Source: Gracilibacillus lacisalsi DSM 19029 (lineage in GTDB: Bacteria; Bacillota; Bacilli; Bacillales; Amphibacillaceae). Taken from it: DNA of 64,000 bases. Position numbers and translations under genes: made by a program. The DNA is taken from NCBI RefSeq assembly GCF_000377765.1, contig NZ_KB898663.1:310001-374000 (forward strand), given 5' to 3'. This document shows positions 44,350-55,653 of the stretch, piece by piece; the stretch's first letter is position 1; each line of letters starts with the position of its first letter. A model generated the notes under the pieces. That model had not been told where the DNA came from, searched no databases, and saw only the letters and a list, made by a program, of their open reading frames with translations.

Positions 44350-45342
44350 TTACACGTGAAATGCAATCGTTTTGACATCTTGAACTAATAAATCCTTTAA
44401 TTCACTATCCAATTTTAATAATGTTATCGAGAATCCTTCCATATCAAGTGATGTCATATATTCCCCTACCCAGGTTTTGTACAGTGTAATCTCTTTTTCC
44501 TGTAAAATCTCAGAGACCTTTCTATTTACAATATGTAGCTCCATTTCAGGTGTTGACCCTAAACCGTTTACCATTAATGCAACTTCTGCTTTCTCATAAT
44601 TTATATCTGCTAAAACCTTATCAACTAAAATGGTAGTTATGTTATCCGCTTCCTCCAAAGGTAGTCGTTCTATCCCTGGCTCCCCATGGATACCTATACC
44701 AATTTCCATCTCGTTATCTGCTAATGTAAAGCTGGGTTTTCCAGCAGCAGGTACAGTACATGGTGATAATGCCACACCCATAGACCGAACATTTGCGATC
44801 GTTTTTTCAGCAACAGCTTTTACTTCTTCAAGTGATGCTCCCGTATCTGCCTTAGCACCAGCTATTTTATGAACAAACACAGTACCAGCAATTCCCCTTC
44901 TTCCCACTGTAAAGGTACTATCTTCCACAGCAACATCGTCATTCACAATTACACTGGCTATTTTTATCCCTTCCATTTCCGCCATCTCTTGTGCCATTTC
45001 AAAATTCATGACATCGCCCGTATAATTCTTGATAATTAAAAGAACACCATTTCCACTGTCCACCGATTTAATCGCTTCGATAATTTGGTCAGGTGTTGGA
45101 GACGTGAAGACCTCTCCTGCTACGGCTGCATCTAACATACCTTTTCCAACAAATCCAGCATGTGCTGGCTCATGACCACTTCCGCCACCACTTACAATAC
45201 CGACTTTTCCCTGTACCAGCGCATCACTTCTCGAAATGACAGTTGTTTCTGGAAGCCTTTTCAAAAAGGACGGATAAGCTGTCACTAATCCATCTAACAT
45301 TTCATCTACGACATGATTGGCATTATTTATCACTTTTTTCAT
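44350..45342 (-). CDS. dhaK: Dihydroxyacetone kinase, substrate-binding subunit
   Basis: 330 residues. SGGGSGHEPAHAGFVGKGMLD (about residues 51-71) carries the active-site His pair region, and the later His in GTVFVHKIAGA (about 178-179) is the place expected to hold dihydroxyacetone covalently. First gene of dhaKLM with AGAGGTGATG before the ATG and its own promoter. The neighbouring glycerol genes suggest that dihydroxyacetone, from glycerol or from outside, joins glycolysis here. No DhaS/DhaQ regulator is present in the window. Confidence 0.96.
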   Translation of the reverse strand: MKKVINNANHVVDEMLDGLVTAYPSFLKRLPETTVISRSDALVQGKVGIVSGGGSGHEPAHAGFVGKGMLDAAVAGEVFTSPTPDQIIEAIKSVDSGNGVLLIIKNYTGDVMNFEMAQEMAEMEGIKIASVIVNDDVAVEDSTFTVGRRGIAGTVFVHKIAGAKADTGASLEEVKAVAEKTIANVRSMGVALSPCTVPAAGKPSFTLADNEMEIGIGIHGEPGIERLPLEEADNITTILVDKVLADINYEKAEVALMVNGLGSTPEMELHIVNRKVSEILQEKEITLYKTWVGEYMTSLDMEGFSITLLKLDSELKDLLVQDVKTIAFHV

Positions 45343-45371
45343 TTACCCATCACCTCTTTTTATTTATTTTC

Positions 45372-45400
45372 ATCATAGCGGAAATCAATTGATTTTTCCA
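45372..45400 (-). promoter_or_regulatory. Promoter of dhaKLM
   Basis: Minus strand: TGGAAA (45395-45400), 17 bases, TATGAT (45372-45377), about 30 bases upstream of the dhaK start. The AATCAATTGATT palindrome in the spacer (45382-45393) is a possible operator. Confidence 0.55.
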
Positions 45401-45420
45401 GTTTTTAGACAATAAAAGAT

Positions 45421-45455
45421 ATAGTGGACTCAGCATGTTCGACTAAGTCCACTAT
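45421..45455 (-). terminator. Terminator after glpD
   Basis: 10-bp stem ATAGTGGACT/AGTCCACTAT with a 15-base loop, 5 bases past the glpD stop; ATCTTTTATT follows on the minus strand. Confidence 0.8.
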
Positions 45456-45460
45456 TTCCT

Positions 45461-47113
45461 TTATTTATTAGTTGGATGTACAGCTTCGTATAATAATTGG
45501 TCCAGTTCCTCTGTATAAGCTTCTTTTGTTTGATCGGACCAATTAAAGATTTGTTGCATCTCATGAATGACTGCTTGCTTCTCTTTTCTCACCCAGTTAA
45601 TAGCAAAGAATAGTGCACCTGTTCTACGAATAAAAAAGTCAACTGGTTTACAAGTCGCTTCATGCTCGATACTATAATGAAGCATTGCATATGTTACCAG
45701 TGCAAGAGAATGATCCTTGTTTACAGCTTGTTGATAGTAATCATAAACAATCGGAAAATTAGAGCCATAACGTTGTACAAGCATTTTAGCCTCTTCTGCT
45801 GATAATCCTACTTCTACCCCTTTGGCAATTTGTTCTGTCATGTATGCTTTAAAACCTTTTGATCCACCAACATCACCACCTGATATTGGTAAATGCTTCG
45901 TATCACTCGGATCAAAGACCTTTTTTTCTGCCTGCACCATTTTATCACGAATAACATTTACAACATGTTCTGCCATTTTTCGATAACCTGTTAATTTACC
46001 ACCGGCAATCGAAATAAGACCAGAATCTGATTCAAAAATCTCATCCTTACGTGAAATTTCGGAAGGGTCTTTTCCCTCTTCATGAATTAATGGTCGTAAT
46101 CCGGCCCAACTAGATTCAACATCATCAGCTGTAATCTGCTGATCAGGAAACATAAACGCAATCGCATCTAATACGTAATCCCTGTCTGCTTCCGTCATCG
46201 TCGGGTGTGCGATATTTCCTTGATAGACAGTATCTGTTGTTCCAACATACGTCTTTCCTTCACGTGGAATTGCAAATACCATCCGACCATCAGGTGTATC
46301 AAAATAGATCGCTTGTTTTAAAGGGAAACGTGATTGATCAAAGACAAGATGAATCCCTTTCGTCAATTGCAATGTTTTTCCTTTTTTGGAATGATCTTTT
46401 TCACGAATGGTATCTACCCATGGGCCAGCGGCATTAACAATATATGTTGCATTCATTTCATGTACTTCATCAGTTAATTGATCAACTATCTTTACTCCAT
46501 TGACACGGCCGTTTTCATAGAGGAGGTCAGATACTTTTGCATAGTTTAAGGCAAGAGCTCCTTTTTCCACTGCTTTTTTCATGACTTCCATCGTTAGTCT
46601 TGCATCATCTGTACGGTATTCGACATAATAGCCTGCACCTTTAAGTCCTTCATCTTTCAATAACGGTTCACGTTTGATCGCTTCTTCCCGGCTAAGCATT
46701 TTTCTACGTTCTGATTTTTTAACCCCGGCAAGGAAATCATACACCCGTAATCCAATATTAGTTGAAAAAGGACCGAATGTCCCTTCTTGATAAAATGGAA
46801 GCATCATCCATTCAGGTGTTGTCACATGAGGGCCATTTTCATATACAATCTCTCTTTCTTTCCCTACCTCAGCAACCATTTTCACTTCAAATTGTTTTAA
46901 ATAACGTAACCCACCATGGACAAGCTTGGTAGATCTGCTTGAAGTACCCGCTGCAAAATCCTGCATTTCAACAACAGCAACATTTAACCCTCGTAAAACA
47001 GCATCAAGAGCAATTCCTGCACCTGTAATACCACCACCTATTATGATCATATCCAATGAATTCTGTTTCATTTGATCAAACGTATTACTGCGATTTTTGC
47101 TTGAAAAAGTCAT
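45461..47113 (-). CDS. glpD: Aerobic glycerol-3-phosphate dehydrogenase
   Basis: About 550 residues; FAD enzyme at the inner face of the membrane that oxidises glycerol 3-phosphate to dihydroxyacetone phosphate and feeds electrons to menaquinone. FAD-binding motif DMIIIGGGITGAGIALDAVLRG near the N-terminus, GTSSRSTKLVHGGLRYLKQFE, AAGPWVD, and SWAGLRPLI. A C-terminal helical domain has ARRY-like YEHEATCKPVDFFIRRTGAL features. The open frame extends to 47140, but GGGGAG 6 bases before the ATG at 47113 supports the shorter form. Third in the glpF-glpK-glpD run. Confidence 0.95.
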   Translation of the reverse strand: MTFSSKNRSNTFDQMKQNSLDMIIIGGGITGAGIALDAVLRGLNVAVVEMQDFAAGTSSRSTKLVHGGLRYLKQFEVKMVAEVGKEREIVYENGPHVTTPEWMMLPFYQEGTFGPFSTNIGLRVYDFLAGVKKSERRKMLSREEAIKREPLLKDEGLKGAGYYVEYRTDDARLTMEVMKKAVEKGALALNYAKVSDLLYENGRVNGVKIVDQLTDEVHEMNATYIVNAAGPWVDTIREKDHSKKGKTLQLTKGIHLVFDQSRFPLKQAIYFDTPDGRMVFAIPREGKTYVGTTDTVYQGNIAHPTMTEADRDYVLDAIAFMFPDQQITADDVESSWAGLRPLIHEEGKDPSEISRKDEIFESDSGLISIAGGKLTGYRKMAEHVVNVIRDKMVQAEKKVFDPSDTKHLPISGGDVGGSKGFKAYMTEQIAKGVEVGLSAEEAKMLVQRYGSNFPIVYDYYQQAVNKDHSLALVTYAMLHYSIEHEATCKPVDFFIRRTGALFFAINWVRKEKQAVIHEMQQIFNWSDQTKEAYTEELDQLLYEAVHPTNK

Positions 47114-47177
47114 AGATTTCTCCCCTTTAAGTTCTGACAATCAATTGTTGTTCGTTTTTGGTTACAATAATAGTTTT

Positions 47178-47203
47178 TATTACGGCTCTTATCGTCCGTA
47201 ATA
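47178..47203 (-). promoter_or_regulatory. Hairpin in the glpK-glpD gap
   Basis: 8-bp stem TATTACGG/CCGTAATA with a 10-base loop. It lacks a U-run in the minus-strand mRNA. In B. subtilis glpD has its own GlpP-controlled leader terminator; here the evidence for one is weak. Confidence 0.35.
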
Positions 47204-47232
47204 CTTCCGCTAATCGAAGTCTCACTTATTTT

Positions 47233-49633
<2,401 letters not shown>

Positions 49634-49694
49634 AATGATCCACCCCTTATCTTTAATAAGTCTTCCATCAACAAGAGATGCACGTGCAGTGTCA

Positions 49695-49760
49695 GAAAAA
49701 AAGCCCACACAGCCTTTTACGCACCACTTCCTAGGAAAGTACGCAAATTGCTGTGTGGAC
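49695..49760 (-). promoter_or_regulatory. glpF leader terminator / GlpP antitermination target
   Basis: In the minus-strand leader a 9-bp stem (CCACACAGC/GCTGTGTGG, 49705-49713 with 49750-49758) and a weaker inner helix (ACTTCC/GGAAAGT) are followed by seven U. The terminator stands about 65 bases before the glpF start and 40 bases after the promoter. In B. subtilis GlpP with glycerol 3-phosphate binds such leaders and lets transcription pass; glpP is the next gene upstream. Confidence 0.85.
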
Positions 49761-49798
49761 TCCTTATCTCCGACACGTTCTTTAACTTGTTATTTACA

Positions 49799-49830
49799 AC
49801 AATACACTTCATGTAAAGCGCTGTCAATGG
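49799..49830 (-). promoter_or_regulatory. glpF promoter with overlapping cre-like box
   Basis: Minus strand: TTGACA (49822-49827, perfect -35), 17 bases, TATTGT (49799-49804). TGACAGCGCTTTACA overlaps the -35 and resembles a cre box with one extra base. The same arrangement, a cre box on the -35, is described for B. subtilis glpFK. Confidence 0.7.
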
Positions 49831-49847
49831 TTTTCTTCTATCTTTTT

Positions 49848-50384
49848 TCACCAAAGTTCTACATTAGAAGTAGTAATTGCTACCGCTCCTTGCTGCAGTG
49901 CATGATCAATATTTTCTCTAGATTTTATTAATCCACCTGCAATAACTGGTATACCTGTTTGGTTTGCTACTTCCCCGATCACATCCGGAATAATACCTGG
50001 CAAAACCTCAATGTAATCTGGTTGGGTTTTAGATACTAACTCAATGTTCTTGGTAATTGCTGAGCTATCAATAGCAAATAGCCGCTGTATGGCTACAATA
50101 TTACTCTTTTTCGCCATCGCAATAACGTTTGCTCTTGTCGAAATAATGCCATCGACTTTTACATGGCGAATTAAAAACTCCATGCCATACTGATCAACCT
50201 TCAATCCGTTAATTAAATCTGCATGCACTAATATTTTCTTATGGTTTTTTTTAGCATATTGAACGATCTGTGGAAGTTGAGCAATCCGTGTTTCAAGAAT
50301 AATGAATAGTTCGTGGTCACTTTCAAGAATTTTGTCAAAATCTTTCATATTACGAACTGCCGGCAAAACGCCTTCTAGTTTCAT
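49848..50384 (-). CDS. glpP: Glycerol uptake operon antiterminator
   Basis: 178-residue TIM-barrel RNA-binding regulator. Blocks: LPAVRNMKDFDKILES, ILVHADLINGLKVDQYGMEFLIRHV, GIISTRANVIAMAKK, IQRLFAIDSSA and IEVLPGIIPDVI, PVIAGGLIKSRENIDHAL. It binds glycerol 3-phosphate and prevents termination in glp leaders. The ATG at 50384 follows AGAGGGG; the frame upstream to 50426 is not needed. Upstream there is a TATAAT (about 50440-50450) with a weak -35. It is encoded just before glpF on the same strand, as in B. subtilis. Confidence 0.95.
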   Translation of the reverse strand: MKLEGVLPAVRNMKDFDKILESDHELFIILETRIAQLPQIVQYAKKNHKKILVHADLINGLKVDQYGMEFLIRHVKVDGIISTRANVIAMAKKSNIVAIQRLFAIDSSAITKNIELVSKTQPDYIEVLPGIIPDVIGEVANQTGIPVIAGGLIKSRENIDHALQQGAVAITTSNVELW

Positions 50385-50426
50385 GATTTCCCCTCTTTTT
50401 TTGAATGGTTTGCGATTCTCTTTCAT

Positions 50427-50749
50427 TTAGCATAAACTTAATATAGAGATAGACTCAACTATTATACATAGAATGCGTGGATTTTCAGACAATTACGACA
50501 ATAAAGAAAAATCATTATTCTTTTTGTCAAAATCATGTTATCATAATAGGTGTGTCTATTTTATGAACTATTTTCATTTATTATCTCTGACGATTCTAAG
50601 GCAGTGTGAAATCGATCGTCCAGTTTAAGTCCTCTAACCAATTCCAGCCAACTATCAATTGCAAGTTATTCAAAGCACGACACTATTAAATGCATACGTT
50701 TATTTCATAACATTAATTGAAAGAAAACTTTGAAAGGAAGTGGGACAAT
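50427..50749. other. Divergent intergenic region between glpP and ppc
   Basis: No gene is seen in these 323 bases. A/T-rich stretches near 50510-50560 (TTGTCA, TATCAT, CATAAT) probably hold the ppc promoter, but no pair is well spaced. GACGAT (50590) and ATCGTC (50615) could form a weak hairpin in a leader of about 180 bases. No riboswitch is recognised. Confidence 0.4.
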
Positions 50750-53503
50750 ATGACAACAACATCAGTCGAAAAAGTCAATGTATCATTGCTCAAAGATGTC
50801 GAATACTTAACCAAGATTTTAGACGATGTATTGCTTCACGAAGGTGGCAATACGTTGTTAAATACAGTTAAAGAGATTCGTGTTCTTTCCACCGAATTTA
50901 GAGAGACACAAGATGCTACTACTCAAAATAAAATTAAACAAAAAATTAATGAACTGGAGCCGGGATTGAGAAAAACTGTTATTCGTGCTTTCTCTATCCA
51001 CTTGCACTTGTTAAACATTGCCGAGCAAAACTACCGTACAAGAAGACGCCGGGAATATCAAGCACAGGATGCAAATATTATTCAGCCTGGTTCATTAGAA
51101 GCTGGAGTTAAAACACTAATTGATAATAATGTTAGTCCAGATCAGATTACAGATTTACTTGAGAAATTGTCATTAGAATTAATTATGACCGCACACCCAA
51201 CTGAGGCAACGAGAAGAACTATCTTACAAATTCATAAAAGAATTGCTCGCTTATTAACTCAGTGGGATTATTCCTATACAAGATATGAGAAAAAAATGAT
51301 CAAAGAGCGAATTGCAAATGAAATAACCTTTTTATGGCAAACACAAGAAATCAGACAAAAGAAACCATCTGTTATGAAAGAGGTTTCTAACGGGTTATAT
51401 TATTTTGACCGTGTTCTATTTGATGTTTTACCCAAAATACATGACGACCTTGAGGATTTATTATTTGAAAAATATAACCAACGTTGGAATATCCCTTCAT
51501 TCTTACGCTTTGGTTCTTGGATCGGCGGTGACCGAGACGGTAACCCAAATGTAAAAGCAACAACAACATTCGAAACATTAAAACGCCAGCGTGAACTAGT
51601 CTTAAGAAAATATAAAGAGGCACTTGATACATTAAAAGATCGCTTAAGTCATTCCGATTCTAAAATCGAAGTAAGTGAAGCTTTAAGAGATTCTATTGAG
51701 AAAGATCGTAAAGAATTAGCCTATAATGGCTGGCATAAAGACGATGAAGTATATCGAGTAAAACTTTCTCTTATGCTGAAAAAATTAGATTTCACGGAAA
51801 AAGATGATGAACGCGGTTATGCGAAAGCTGAAGAGTTACTGGAGGATTTAAACCTTATCCGTGAAAGCATGAAAATTCATCATCCAAATTACAATCCTGT
51901 TAAGCTTTTACGCAAAGTAATTCGTCAAGTTGATCTTTTCGGATTCCACCTTGCATCATTGGATATCCGAAACCATAGTGGTGAGCACGAATCAGCACTT
52001 AGTGAAATATTCCATAAGGTTGGGATAGCTGAGGGATATAAATCTTTAGATGAGAATGAAAAAGTTAAAACACTTGTTTCCGTTCTAGAGAATCCTCGTC
52101 CACTCATTTCTATATATGATGAATTCAGTCCTGAAACATTAGAAGTAATTGACACGTTCCGCATGATCAAGCGTGCTCAGGACACATTTGGTTTACGTGC
52201 GATTGAAGTATACTTAATCAGTATGACAGACAACGTAAGTGATCTTCTAGAAGTACTAGTACTAGCAAAAGAAGCTGGACTCTATCGTGTCTATCCAGAT
52301 GGAAAAGTAGTTAGTCGCATCCATGTGGCACCACTTCTGGAAACAATAGATGACTTGAAAAACGGACCTGAAATGATTAAAAAATTATTTGATATTCCTT
52401 TATATCGTAAACATCTTGAAGCACGTGGTGACCTACAGGAAGTAATGCTTGGCTACTCTGACAGTAGTAAAGATGGCGGTAACATCACAGCAAACTGGGA
52501 GTTATATCAGGCACAACAAGAAATTCATGATATTGCATCTAGTTATGGTGTTAAATTAAAATACTTCCACGGACGCGGTGGATCACTTGGTCGTGGTGGT
52601 GGACCATTATATTCCAGTCTATTATCACAACCAGCTGTAACACTTGGTGATGGTGTTAAAATTACTGAACAAGGGGAAGTATTATCATCTCGATATTTAC
52701 TAGAAGATATTGCCTACCGTAGTTTAGAACAAGCTACCTCTACCCTGCTTACTGGTATCATGGGATTAAATGATGATAATACAAACATGAAGCCTTCACA
52801 AGAAGAAGTGGATGCGATGAGTCTAATTTCTGAATACGCATTGAAGAAATATCAATCATTAGTTTTTGAAGATCCAGGGTTTATCCAATACTTCAACCAA
52901 GCAACTCCTTTACACGAATTAGGTGACTTGAACATTGGTTCCCGTCCGATGAAGCGTAAAGGTAGTGACCGCTTTGAAGATCTACGTGCAATCCCTTGGG
53001 TATTCGCTTGGACTCAAAGTCGTCAATTACTGCCAGCGTGGTATGCTGCAGGTACTGGCTTTAAGAAATATCTTGATGAAACAGGAAACCTAGACTTACT
53101 GAAAAAAATGTATGAAAAATGGCCATTCTTTAATGCAACGATCAATAATCTACAAATGGCCCTAACTAAAGCTGATATTCAAACTGCCCAGGAATATGCT
53201 AATATGATGCAAGATAAGGAAATTAGTTCTCGTATCTTTAACGCTATTAAAGAAGAATATAGACAAACAAAAGATATCGTCTTAACAATTACGGGACAAG
53301 AGGAATTACTTGATAATCGTCATAACATTAAAGAGTCGGTTAGACTACGTAATCCTTTAGTAGATCCATTAAATTTATTACAAGTTCAACTCGTATCACA
53401 ATTACGCAATCAGGGAGAAGAAGGCGAGCAATATGATGAACTGTTAATGGAAGCTCTCCTTACCATTAATGGTGTCGCTGCCGGTCTGCGTAATACAGGT
53501 TAA
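50750..53503 (+). CDS. ppc: Phosphoenolpyruvate carboxylase
   Basis: 917 residues, full length for the bacterial enzyme, which adds bicarbonate to PEP to form oxaloacetate (anaplerosis). Catalytic blocks: LIMTAHPTEATRRTI (His about 150), FGSWIGGDRDGNPNV, GYSDSSKDGG, FHGRGGSLGRGGGP, and the C-terminal LRNTG that closes the active site. ELGDLNIGSRPMKRK is the conserved allosteric-site area. The ATG at 50750 follows AAAGGAAGTGGG; a TTG 11 codons earlier is unlikely. Transcribed alone, divergent from glpP. Many Bacillaceae use pyruvate carboxylase instead; both may exist here. Confidence 0.97.
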   Translation: MTTTSVEKVNVSLLKDVEYLTKILDDVLLHEGGNTLLNTVKEIRVLSTEFRETQDATTQNKIKQKINELEPGLRKTVIRAFSIHLHLLNIAEQNYRTRRRREYQAQDANIIQPGSLEAGVKTLIDNNVSPDQITDLLEKLSLELIMTAHPTEATRRTILQIHKRIARLLTQWDYSYTRYEKKMIKERIANEITFLWQTQEIRQKKPSVMKEVSNGLYYFDRVLFDVLPKIHDDLEDLLFEKYNQRWNIPSFLRFGSWIGGDRDGNPNVKATTTFETLKRQRELVLRKYKEALDTLKDRLSHSDSKIEVSEALRDSIEKDRKELAYNGWHKDDEVYRVKLSLMLKKLDFTEKDDERGYAKAEELLEDLNLIRESMKIHHPNYNPVKLLRKVIRQVDLFGFHLASLDIRNHSGEHESALSEIFHKVGIAEGYKSLDENEKVKTLVSVLENPRPLISIYDEFSPETLEVIDTFRMIKRAQDTFGLRAIEVYLISMTDNVSDLLEVLVLAKEAGLYRVYPDGKVVSRIHVAPLLETIDDLKNGPEMIKKLFDIPLYRKHLEARGDLQEVMLGYSDSSKDGGNITANWELYQAQQEIHDIASSYGVKLKYFHGRGGSLGRGGGPLYSSLLSQPAVTLGDGVKITEQGEVLSSRYLLEDIAYRSLEQATSTLLTGIMGLNDDNTNMKPSQEEVDAMSLISEYALKKYQSLVFEDPGFIQYFNQATPLHELGDLNIGSRPMKRKGSDRFEDLRAIPWVFAWTQSRQLLPAWYAAGTGFKKYLDETGNLDLLKKMYEKWPFFNATINNLQMALTKADIQTAQEYANMMQDKEISSRIFNAIKEEYRQTKDIVLTITGQEELLDNRHNIKESVRLRNPLVDPLNLLQVQLVSQLRNQGEEGEQYDELLMEALLTINGVAAGLRNTG

Positions 53504-53514
53504 TATCATTATTG

Positions 53515-53547
53515 AGAAGCCTTTAAGCAATGTGCTTAAAGGCTTCT
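53515..53547 (+). terminator. Strong hairpin after ppc
   Basis: 15-bp perfect stem AGAAGCCTTTAAGCA/TGCTTAAAGGCTTCT with a 3-base loop, 11 bases past the stop. No T-run follows, so termination may be partial. Confidence 0.65.
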
Positions 53548-53622
53548 ATGATGTTAACAAGATAATGACTTCAGAATCGCCCTATCTTGACTCAAATTAT
53601 TATCAGGAAAACCTCTAATTCT

Positions 53623-53730
53623 ATTTGATACATTTCCCCTTAATGATAAGTTTACCGGAAAAACTCATCATTTTCCTAGACACATTTCCCGGTAAATCAA
53701 ACTTTACCGGGAAATCTTACGGTCTTTTTA
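53623..53730. repeat. 52-bp direct repeat, two diverged units, containing a strong palindrome
   Basis: CATTTCCC occurs at 53631 and 53683, and TTTACCGG at 53651 and 53703, both exactly 52 bases apart. In the second unit the two parts form a 13-bp palindrome, ATTTCCCGGTAAA/TTTACCGGGAAAT (53684-53715). The rest of the 53504-54008 gap shows no gene. Confidence 0.65.
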
Positions 53731-53959
53731 TTTCATCGGTAACATATTATCTCCTAGTATTTTAATTTGGATAGATGAACACGAATCCAGAAACTAAGTA
53801 CTTGGAGAGGTTTAATGTCCCATTGACCACGGGTAATGAGATAGTAAAGACAATGAAAAAAGCTATATAAGGGAGATTCAACCGCGCCGTCTAGTCGGTG
53901 CCACTCAAAATTTGTGTCTAAAATATGAACTAATTGTTACAAAAATATGAACTTTATGT

Positions 53960-53984
53960 TATACTAACACTGAAAACACTTACA
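53960..53984 (+). promoter_or_regulatory. -10 element and cre-like box before the small membrane protein gene
   Basis: TATACT (about 53960-53965) is followed by TGAAAACACTTACA (53971-53984), one mismatch from the cre consensus (CA for the central CG). The direct repeat AAATATGAACT (53923 and 53944) lies upstream, where the -35 or an activator site would be. Confidence 0.42.
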
Positions 53985-54008
53985 AACTAAAGCTTGAGGT
54001 GACTCAGT

Positions 54009-54290
54009 ATGGATATATTGTTAATTTTCTTGTTAATTTTTAGTTTCACTCCTTTTTTACTTTGGGGCGATAATTGGAAGAAAACTGCGCTAGGCCAAAT
54101 ACCTTTTGTTATTGGTGCATGGTTTACCTTTATAAAATATGTAACCGTTGGAATAGGACCTGGAGAGGCCTATTTATGGGGAATATTCATTGCCAATCTG
54201 ATATACGGTCATATTGCCTTTACTATTGTGTTACTTGAAATGCGAAAATCAATTAAAGTACGTCAACCAATGGTACAACAAAATAATTAA
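54009..54290 (+). CDS. Small membrane protein, function unknown
   Basis: 93 residues, no family recognised. Three hydrophobic segments are visible: residues 2-19 (DILLIFLLIFSFTPFLLW), about 30-47 (IPFVIGAWFTFIKYVTVG) and about 55-76 (YLWGIFIANLIYGHIAFTIVLL), then a basic tail KSIKVRQPMVQ. GAGGTG lies 7 bases before the ATG, and a clear terminator follows, so it is a real single-gene unit. A cre-like box near the promoter suggests carbon control. Nothing nearby suggests a partner. Confidence 0.75.
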   Translation: MDILLIFLLIFSFTPFLLWGDNWKKTALGQIPFVIGAWFTFIKYVTVGIGPGEAYLWGIFIANLIYGHIAFTIVLLEMRKSIKVRQPMVQQNN

Positions 54291-54292
54291 TC

Positions 54293-54325
54293 AAGATGAT
54301 GTGATTGTTGCATCATCTTTTTTTA
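54293..54325 (+). terminator. Terminator after the small membrane protein gene
   Basis: 9-bp stem AAGATGATG/CATCATCTT followed by a T-run (TTTTTTTAT), directly after the stop. Confidence 0.85.
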
Positions 54326-54458
54326 TATTTATGATTTCTCAACTACTTGTTCCCTCTTAATTCCACAAAACGCTCCTCTCTCTCAATTTAAAATTGATTG
54401 AAAGCGGTATCTCCTTTATACTTTACTAAAAAGTATCTTATTTATTGGAGGAAGTGTT

Positions 54459-55589
54459 ATGAAAATTGTTGTTGCACCTGATTCTTATAAAGGAAGTCTT
54501 TCCGCTGCGGAAGTCGCAAATACGATAAAGACAGCAATTCAAGCAAGTGGAAGTCATGAAGTTATCACCAAACCAATGGCAGATGGTGGTGAAGGTACGA
54601 TCGAGGCAATTTTATCAGCTACATCCGGAGAACAAGTCCAGATCTCTACACTCGGACCATTAGGCACTACAATTCAGACGAGCTATGCTATTATTAACCA
54701 GACTACTGCTGTCATTGAAACAGCCATGCATGCAGGATTGTATCAAGTTCCAACTGAAAAGCGAAACCCAGATTTAACGACAACTTACGGTATGGGACAA
54801 GCGATTCTCGATGCATTAGATAAAGGCTGTCAACAAATCATTGTCGGTCTCGGTGGTAGTGCTACGAACGATGGTGGTTTAGGTTTATTACAAGCACTTG
54901 GATTAAAAGCATTTGATAAAAATGGTAATCCTGTAGATAAATTTGGCAAAGACCTGTTACATATTGAAACTGTTCAACTGGATGATTTAGACCCTCGTAT
55001 TCAAGATGTTGACTTTCGAATTGCATGTGATGTCGATAATCCTTTATGTGGAAAACTTGGTGCAAGTGCTATATACGGTCCACAAAAAGGCGCATCATTG
55101 GAACAAATCCAATTATATGATAATGCTTTAAACAAATTTGCTCATCTGATAGAAGATCAATTACATCATAATTGGCAGCAGGTTTCCGGTGCTGGGGCTG
55201 CTGGTGGTCTAGGATTCGCCTTCCTATCACTTGGAGGTCAATTAGAATCAGGGGCCTCTTTAATTGCTGATGCTATCCATCTAGAACAAAGTATCAAAGC
55301 AGCTGACCTTATTTTCACTGGTGAGGGTCAAAGTGATGAACAAACCTTATATGGAAAAGCACCCGGTTTTGTAGCAGAAACTGCTAATAACTATAACACA
55401 CCAACCATTTTACTATCTGGCAGCTTGGGCGGCAATACCGCAAAATTAAGAGAACATTTTGCAGGCTGTTTTTCCATTGTTAATCAGCCCTTAAGCCTGG
55501 GGGAATGTATGGAAAACACCTCTACTTTGTTAAAGGAACAAACGCTGCAAATTATGTCATTGATTCAAGCAATAAAGAAAGAGAGATAA
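54459..55589 (+). CDS. Glycerate kinase
   Basis: 376-residue kinase of the GarK/GlxK family that phosphorylates D-glycerate (2- or 3-phosphoglycerate product not decidable here). The N-terminus MKIVVAPDSYKGSLSAAEVA, the motif KPMADGGEGTIEAI, GLGGSATNDGGLGLLQALG, GPQKGAS and DLIFTGEGQSDEQTLYGKAP are the family blocks. GGAGGAAGTGTT precedes the ATG. The PRPP synthetase paralogue follows 64 bases later on the same strand without a terminator between, so they may be cotranscribed. No glyoxylate or serine pathway genes are near. Confidence 0.93.
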   Translation: MKIVVAPDSYKGSLSAAEVANTIKTAIQASGSHEVITKPMADGGEGTIEAILSATSGEQVQISTLGPLGTTIQTSYAIINQTTAVIETAMHAGLYQVPTEKRNPDLTTTYGMGQAILDALDKGCQQIIVGLGGSATNDGGLGLLQALGLKAFDKNGNPVDKFGKDLLHIETVQLDDLDPRIQDVDFRIACDVDNPLCGKLGASAIYGPQKGASLEQIQLYDNALNKFAHLIEDQLHHNWQQVSGAGAAGGLGFAFLSLGGQLESGASLIADAIHLEQSIKAADLIFTGEGQSDEQTLYGKAPGFVAETANNYNTPTILLSGSLGGNTAKLREHFAGCFSIVNQPLSLGECMENTSTLLKEQTLQIMSLIQAIKKER

Positions 55590-55653
55590 CTTGTTTCATT
55601 TGTCGCTTTTTGCGATAATGTAAGAGACATTCATTAATTAGGAGGTCTTTTGC

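Noticed and set aside
47178-47203. Second GlpP-type leader terminator before glpD
   Set aside because: Only an 8-bp stem without a U-run is present, so I list it as a hairpin of unknown role.
49634-49708. Longer N-terminus of GlpF
   Set aside because: This stretch is the leader terminator region and has no ribosome site at the far start.
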